This document shows positions 8,335-12,037 of a stretch of 12,037 nucleotides of DNA, piece by piece. Under the pieces are notes generated by a model that did not search any database, was not told where the DNA came from, and saw only the letters and a program-made list of their open reading frames with translations. The position numbers and the translations under genes were made by a program. Location: NCBI GenBank assembly GCA_030529125.1, contig JAUMXP010000038.1, forward strand, positions 1-12,037, given 5' to 3'. Source of the stretch: Eubacteriales bacterium (GTDB taxonomy: Bacteria > Bacillota > Clostridia > Oscillospirales > Acutalibacteraceae). Position 1 is the first letter of the stretch. Each line of letters begins with the position of its first letter.

Positions 8335-9366
8335 ATGGCGGAAATTTACATCTTACGAGTACTCACAGGTGTCAGATTTTCAAAAATCAGCAAAGTGTTA
8401 AACACAGTCAAAGAACAGTCAGGTCAGAGCAAGATCAAAACTTTCTTTGATATTATCAATTGTACTCTTCGCTACGGCGCAGGCTACAACGACTATGACA
8501 TTTTTCAGTTCTATAACATTGATAAAAAGAAGCGCAAAACTTATGTAACACGTGTACTGAATAAAAAAATTATCATGAAGTGCAACGATCAGAGCGTTTC
8601 TGACGAGCTTCATTATAAGAGTCGTTTCAACCGCAAGTATTCTAAATATCTCGGTCGTGGTTGGTACGATATGGAAAGAGGTACATTCGAAGAATTTGAG
8701 AAATTCTGCTCAGATAAGGAGTACTTATTCTGCAAGCCAGATGGTCTTGATTCAGGTCGTGGTATTGAAAAGCTCAAAATCGCTGATTTTGAGAGTATTG
8801 AAAAACTCTACGACTATTGCAAAGAAAAGAACTTCGGTGTAGTAGAAGAAGTTGCAAAACAGCATCCTAAGATGGCATCGCTCCATCCTGAATCAGTTAA
8901 CTGTGTGCGTATGCAGACTATCGTAGTTGACGGTAAGCCACACCTTGTTTATGCAGCTTGCAAAGCAGGTAACGGCGGTCACTTTGTTGACAACTTAGGT
9001 TTTGATGGTATCAATATTCCTGTAGATAAAGAAACAGGTAAACTCATAAAAACAGGCCGTACAGAGCACAGACAGTTGTACACAGAGCATCCACGTACAG
9101 GTGTAGTTTTCGAAGATTTTGAGATCCCTATGTTCAAAGAAGCTGTTGAGCTGTGCTTTAAAGCCGCACTTGATACTCCTGACGTAAAATTTGTTGGTTG
9201 GGACTGCTACATCGGTGAGAACGGACCTGGTATTATCGAAGCTAACGACTACCCTGACTATTATTTCTGGCAGTTGCCTGAACTCACACCTGACAGACTG
9301 GGTATTCTTCCATATTTCGAGGGACTGTTCAAGCAAAAAATCACACCATACAGAAAAATCAAGTAA
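8335..9366 (+). CDS. ATP-grasp protein, sugar-transfer-associated type
   Basis: A 343-residue ATP-grasp enzyme. This fold joins a carboxylate, activated as acyl phosphate, to an amine or similar nucleophile. The nucleotide-binding part is visible in LFCKPDGLDSGRGIEKL (K134, glycine-rich loop 141-143). Further features are ESVNCVRMQTIVVDG near the middle, and the C-terminal metal site with D290 in GWDCYI and E302/N304 in GIIEANDYPDY. The overall pattern resembles the family called sugar-transfer-associated ATP-grasp, often found in capsule or exopolysaccharide loci. The substrate cannot be told from sequence, and no glycosyltransferases are nearby. There is no signal peptide, so it is cytoplasmic. 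It follows the broken lipoprotein gene by 63 nt and ends before a terminator, so the two may share a transcript. An alternative start at 8302 would add 11 residues. Confidence 0.8.
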   Translation: MAEIYILRVLTGVRFSKISKVLNTVKEQSGQSKIKTFFDIINCTLRYGAGYNDYDIFQFYNIDKKKRKTYVTRVLNKKIIMKCNDQSVSDELHYKSRFNRKYSKYLGRGWYDMERGTFEEFEKFCSDKEYLFCKPDGLDSGRGIEKLKIADFESIEKLYDYCKEKNFGVVEEVAKQHPKMASLHPESVNCVRMQTIVVDGKPHLVYAACKAGNGGHFVDNLGFDGINIPVDKETGKLIKTGRTEHRQLYTEHPRTGVVFEDFEIPMFKEAVELCFKAALDTPDVKFVGWDCYIGENGPGIIEANDYPDYYFWQLPELTPDRLGILPYFEGLFKQKITPYRKIK

Positions 9367-9408
9367 TTTTGATTTTAATTTACTATATCTAAGACATAAT
9401 GATATAAT

Positions 9409-9435
9409 AAGCCACGGTTTACGCTGTGGCTTTTA
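9409..9435 (+). terminator. Rho-independent terminator after the ATP-grasp gene
   Basis: Stem AAGCCAC (9409-9415) pairs with GTGGCTT (9426-9432), followed by a T-rich tail. It separates the ATP-grasp transcript from the sigma-factor module. Confidence 0.8.
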
Positions 9436-9450
9436 TATTTGTCTATTTTT

Positions 9451-9476
9451 TGATAAAATTTTCATATAAATGAAAC
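9451..9476 (+). promoter_or_regulatory. Putative ECF-type promoter/operator of the first sigma gene
   Basis: TGATAAAATTTT (9451-9462), 8 nt, then TGAAAC (9471-9476). TGAAAC resembles the -35 element of several ECF sigma factors. The same two blocks with the same spacing precede the second sigma gene, which points to autoregulation or cross-regulation. A small inverted repeat, TTTCAT/ATGAAA (9460-9465 and 9470-9475), overlaps only this copy. The -10 element is not obvious. Confidence 0.5.
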
Positions 9477-9522
9477 CTTTTGTGGGGTTTAATGGATATT
9501 AATATATGAAGGGGGATAGAAA

Positions 9523-10011
9523 ATGGTCGATGCACAGTTTTTTGGTATGGACTACGAGCAGGTAGTCAGAAAATATAAAAAGACTGTTGGTTCAGTGTGT
9601 GTTATGCGACTCAAGAACTGGTCTGATGCAGAAGATTGTTTTCAGAACACCTTCTTTAAACTCTACTATAATTCCCCTGAATTTGAGAGCGAGGATCACC
9701 TTAAAGCGTGGCTGATACGCGTTGCAATTAACGAGTGCAACCGCTACATACGAAAAAACCGTCCTCACTATACACTTGATGAAGTGAATGACGATGGTGT
9801 CGACTTTCCGACTGATAAATGCGATATGTCATGGGCACTATTTAGGCTGGATAATAAATACCAAGAGGTACTATATCTGCATTACTGCGAGGATTATCCG
9901 GTCAACGAAATAGCAAAAATACTCAATAAATCCCCTAACACTATAAAAACGCTACTAAGGCGTGGTCGCGAGAAACTCAAAAAATTATACGGAGGTGAGA
10001 CACATGAGTGA
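9523..10011 (+). CDS. ECF-like RNA polymerase sigma factor, copy 1
   Basis: A 162-residue two-domain sigma-70 protein. Region 2 covers about residues 13-80 and includes DAEDCFQNTFFKLY (core binding) and HLKAWLIRVAINECNRYIRK (promoter melting and -10 contact). Region 4 (about 107-156) carries the helix-turn-helix VNEIAKILNKSPNTIKTLLRRGREKLK, which reads the -35. There is no region 1 or 3, so this is a compact ECF-type factor. SD AAGGGGG (9509-9515) lies 7 nt before the ATG. The last eight bases overlap the start of the membrane partner, the usual arrangement for a sigma factor and its anti-sigma factor. It is strongly similar to the factor at 10944-11435 (roughly 60% identity by eye), least so in the linker between regions 2 and 4. 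Its regulon is unknown. Confidence 0.9.
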   Translation: MVDAQFFGMDYEQVVRKYKKTVGSVCVMRLKNWSDAEDCFQNTFFKLYYNSPEFESEDHLKAWLIRVAINECNRYIRKNRPHYTLDEVNDDGVDFPTDKCDMSWALFRLDNKYQEVLYLHYCEDYPVNEIAKILNKSPNTIKTLLRRGREKLKKLYGGETHE

Positions 10012-10816
10012 ATTCAATTTTGATAAAATGAAAAACCTTGAAATCCCTGATACTTGGGTTGATGGTGCACTCAATGTGCCACCAAAAAAGAAGTTACCTG
10101 TAATTTGCGTAAATTTCAGCAGAGTTGCAACTGCTGTTGCGTGCTTGCTGGTAGTATGTCTTGTTGGGGTTATCCCCTTCATCATTAACCCTGACAACGA
10201 CATACTGCCCGTAGCGACTAAATCTACAGATCCTACCTACAATACAGTAACCGAATTGACTTTAGATAATACAGATGTTACTCAAACAAAAGGTGAGGAG
10301 CAAACGCAAAATCCATCAGAGAATATAATTGTTGATATTCAAACAGAAACTTCAAATCCTAGCACTAACACGGAAGCTATAGAGCCTAGTGAAAGCACGC
10401 AAGCTTCAGAAACAATCATTCCTGATAACAGTACAACTGAGCCGACACAAGTGGACACGCAAGCAACACAACCGTCTATTCCGGAGGTTATTTTACCAAC
10501 CAACGACTCTCCAGAAGATTCGTCTGGCCCTGATTTTTTGTCAGGAGATTGTATAGTTTCGGTTTCTCCTAGCTTTTTGGTCGGAAGCGGTAATATATAC
10601 TGCAAAATAAAAGATGAATCTAATATACATATCGGCGACAACCATCTGTATTCACAGCAGCATGTAGCATCTTTCTATTCGGGTTTTGGCAGTGTGTACT
10701 ATTATCTCTACAGCCCTCAAAAAGCAGGTTTGGTGCTGGAACCAGGAATATATTACTATTATTTCTACAACGAACACAGTGTTCCTATCTGTAAAGCCAC
10801 GGTTGTTATCAACTGA
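10004..10816 (+). CDS. Single-pass membrane protein, probable anti-sigma factor, copy 1
   Basis: A 270-residue protein starting at ATG 10004 inside the end of the sigma gene, with SD GGAGGTG (9991-9997). The layout is a cytoplasmic segment (1-40) containing IPDTWVDGALNVP and a KKK patch, one membrane helix (about 41-61), a Ser/Thr/Gln-rich linker (about 65-175) with many TQ, PS and TE pairs, and a C-terminal domain of about 90 residues that is Tyr-rich (SVYYYLYSP, GIYYYYFYNEHS) and probably beta-sheet. The cytoplasmic segment is shared with the second copy and is the likely sigma-binding part, by analogy with other sigma-linked membrane proteins. There is no zinc-type HxxxCxxC anti-sigma motif. 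The ectodomain presumably senses something at or outside the wall, but I do not recognise its fold. An RsgI-like architecture is a fair comparison, though not a homology claim. Confidence 0.75.
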   Translation: MSEFNFDKMKNLEIPDTWVDGALNVPPKKKLPVICVNFSRVATAVACLLVVCLVGVIPFIINPDNDILPVATKSTDPTYNTVTELTLDNTDVTQTKGEEQTQNPSENIIVDIQTETSNPSTNTEAIEPSESTQASETIIPDNSTTEPTQVDTQATQPSIPEVILPTNDSPEDSSGPDFLSGDCIVSVSPSFLVGSGNIYCKIKDESNIHIGDNHLYSQQHVASFYSGFGSVYYYLYSPQKAGLVLEPGIYYYYFYNEHSVPICKATVVIN

Positions 10817-10829
10817 ATAAAATAATGAA

Positions 10830-10866
10830 AAAAGCCTGATTTTTCAGTCAGGCTTTTATTTTTTAT
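10830..10866 (+). terminator. Rho-independent terminator after the first sigma module
   Basis: A 10-bp stem, AAAAGCCTGA (10830-10839) with TCAGGCTTTT (10848-10857), has an 8-nt loop and a T-rich tail. It isolates module 1 from module 2, so each probably has its own promoter. Confidence 0.9.
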
Positions 10867-10873
10867 AAAAAAA

Positions 10874-10899
10874 TGATAAAATTTTAAAAAAAGTGAAAC
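10874..10899 (+). promoter_or_regulatory. Putative ECF-type promoter/operator of the second sigma gene
   Basis: TGATAAAATTTT (10874-10885), 8 nt, then TGAAAC (10894-10899), matching the element before the first sigma gene. TGAAAC starts 50 nt before this ATG and 52 nt before the other. It lies directly downstream of the terminator hairpin. The -10 element is not clear. Confidence 0.5.
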
Positions 10900-10943
10900 A
10901 TTTTGGCGTTCTCAAGTGTTTTATATATACAAGGGGGGATTTT

Positions 10944-11435
10944 ATGGCGGATACTCTGTATGCCGGACTGACTTATGAAGAAGTTGTCCACAAGTTTTAC
11001 AACACTGTAGCATCAGTGTGTGTTTTACATATCAATAATTATGCTGATGCTGAAGACTGTTTCCAGAATACGTTTATAAAGCTGTTTCAGAATTCCCCCG
11101 AATTTAATGGCGAAGAACACTTAAAAGCGTGGCTTATCAGAGTTGCAGTGAACGAGTGCAACAACTGCCGTAGAAAAAACAGATTTATAATCAAATTCAA
11201 AGAGAATTCAGCTAAAAACGCCATATTTTTCCCTGATAATGACAGCAGCGATATTTCGTGGGCGCTTGTAAAGCTCGAGCCTAAGTACCGAGATGTAATG
11301 TATCTTAGATACAGCGAGCAATACAGCACAAACGAAATCGCCGAGATTTTAGGAAAAAATCCTAACACTGTCAGAACTTTGCTCAAACGCGGTAAAGAAA
11401 AGCTTAAGAGCATTTACGGAGGTGATGACGTATGA
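10944..11435 (+). CDS. ECF-like RNA polymerase sigma factor, copy 2
   Basis: A 163-residue paralogue of the preceding sigma factor. Region 2 is nearly superimposable (DAEDCFQNTFIKLFQNSPEF, then HLKAWLIRVAVNECN). Region 4 has TNEIAEILGKNPNTVRTLLKRGKEKLK. The linker between them (about residues 82-104) has diverged. The recognition helices differ only conservatively (SPNTIKTLLRRGREK versus NPNTVRTLLKRGKEK), so both may read the same -35. ATG 10944 is chosen because AAGGGGGG (10931-10938) sits 5 nt upstream. The longer frame from GTG 10893 would run through the promoter element and lacks an SD. Its stop overlaps the next gene as ATGA. Regulon and inducing signal are unknown. Confidence 0.9.
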   Translation: MADTLYAGLTYEEVVHKFYNTVASVCVLHINNYADAEDCFQNTFIKLFQNSPEFNGEEHLKAWLIRVAVNECNNCRRKNRFIIKFKENSAKNAIFFPDNDSSDISWALVKLEPKYRDVMYLRYSEQYSTNEIAEILGKNPNTVRTLLKRGKEKLKSIYGGDDV

Positions 11436-12037
11436 GTGAAAAGAACTTTGACAGTATCAAGAACTTTTCTGTACCAAAGTCATGGATTGATAACGCACTC
11501 TCTGTACCTGCATCAGGCAAAAAGAAACCCGTGTTATTCTTAAATCTCACCAGAACAATTGCAACAGCTGCAACTATCATACTTGTTTGTACAATCTCTG
11601 TTATGGTGTTTATGCTGTCAGATGATAACGCAAAACTTCAAACCGCTACTAAACCTCCTACCACTTCATCAGATGGTGTAGATGATCACAATGATCCAAA
11701 CTCCCCTACAGATTCAACTGATGAAAAGGTTGATGAAACTAAAAACAATAATTCACATAAACATTGGTTTGATAATATTATTAAGCCTGATGGCAATGGG
11801 TCTATTTTAGACGATATCTTACCTACAAGACCGAGACCAACTCGTCCGTCAGCTACTACACCTACACAGGGTGTAGAGCCAACTTCACCTTTGCCACCAG
11901 ATGATAATAGACCAAGTGTGCCACAACCTACCATTGAGCCACCAGAGGATCCATCGGAAGCTCCACCAGTAGAACCGTCACAACCGCCAGCGCCTACAGA
12001 ACCAAAACCATGGGAACCAATCTATCCGACAGATCCT
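11432..12037 (+). CDS. Single-pass membrane protein, probable anti-sigma factor, copy 2 (3' end outside window)
   Basis: The frame is open from ATG 11432 to the last base (202 codons), so the C-terminus is missing. SD GGAGGTG (11418-11424) lies 7 nt upstream. The N-terminus (MSEKNFDSIKNF, then VPKSWIDNALSVP) aligns with the first copy, followed by a KKK patch and one helix at about 41-62. The ectodomain begins with Asp/Asn/Thr-rich sequence containing HKHWFDNIIKPDG, then becomes strongly Pro-rich (RPRPTRPSATTPT, EPPEDPSEAPPVEP), like a wall-spanning linker. No terminal sensor domain is reached within the window. The ectodomain has no clear similarity to that of copy 1, so the pair shares the intracellular end but probably senses different signals. 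The anti-sigma role is inferred from gene pairing. Confidence 0.72.
   Translation, partial: MSEKNFDSIKNFSVPKSWIDNALSVPASGKKKPVLFLNLTRTIATAATIILVCTISVMVFMLSDDNAKLQTATKPPTTSSDGVDDHNDPNSPTDSTDEKVDETKNNNSHKHWFDNIIKPDGNGSILDDILPTRPRPTRPSATTPTQGVEPTSPLPPDDNRPSVPQPTIEPPEDPSEAPPVEPSQPPAPTEPKPWEPIYPTDP

Noticed and set aside
10893..10943. GTG 10893 as the start of sigma copy 2
   Set aside because: It would translate the conserved promoter element; ATG 10944 has a strong SD and matches the start of the paralogue.
10984..10992. TTGTCCACA resembling a DnaA box
   Set aside because: A single near-match inside a coding region, with no cluster and no AT-rich unwinding region beside it.
1..12037. CRISPR array, tRNA/rRNA gene, insertion sequence or phage
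   Set aside because: No direct-repeat array, no cloverleaf or rRNA-like stretch, and no transposase or integrase motifs were seen.

Overview
The window is a low-GC Firmicute chromosome segment. It carries the classic origin-proximal order dnaN (3' part) - S4 RNA-binding protein - recF - remB - gyrB - gyrA, as in Bacillus and many Clostridia. Several traits suggest a gut Clostridium of the Ruminococcus/Oscillospiraceae type: codon bias, TTG starts behind strong Shine-Dalgarno (SD) sites, a small zinc-ribbon membrane gene between remB and gyrB, and a GyrB TOPRIM domain reading PLWGK. That family placement is inference. dnaA and the origin probably lie just upstream of base 1.

Bases 1-7505 are the replication and topology block, all on the + strand and tightly packed. 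dnaN, the S4 gene, recF, remB and the zinc-ribbon gene overlap or nearly overlap, which implies one transcript and translational coupling. gyrB and gyrA follow after short gaps, each starting at TTG. A strong hairpin after gyrA (7518-7540) closes the block. The zinc-ribbon gene is broken by an in-frame TAA at 2319-2321.

Bases 7553-9366 hold a predicted lipoprotein gene with a -1 frameshift near 7796-7800, then an intact ATP-grasp enzyme of the type often linked to cell-surface sugar metabolism. A terminator follows at 9409-9435.

Bases 9451-12037 hold two consecutive copies of the same module: an ECF-like sigma-70 factor overlapping a gene for a single-pass membrane protein with a short cytoplasmic N-terminus and a long Ser/Thr/Pro-rich ectodomain. 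The sigma factors are clear paralogues. The partners share their cytoplasmic segment (consensus P-x-x-W-[VI]-D-x-A-L-x-V-P) but have different ectodomains. Both sigma genes are preceded by the same bipartite element, TGATAAAATTTT - 8 nt - TGAAAC, at almost the same distance from the start codon. The simplest reading is two envelope-sensing sigma/anti-sigma switches that arose by duplication, probably autoregulated and perhaps cross-talking. The second membrane protein runs off the end of the window. This tandem module is the most novel-looking part of the window.
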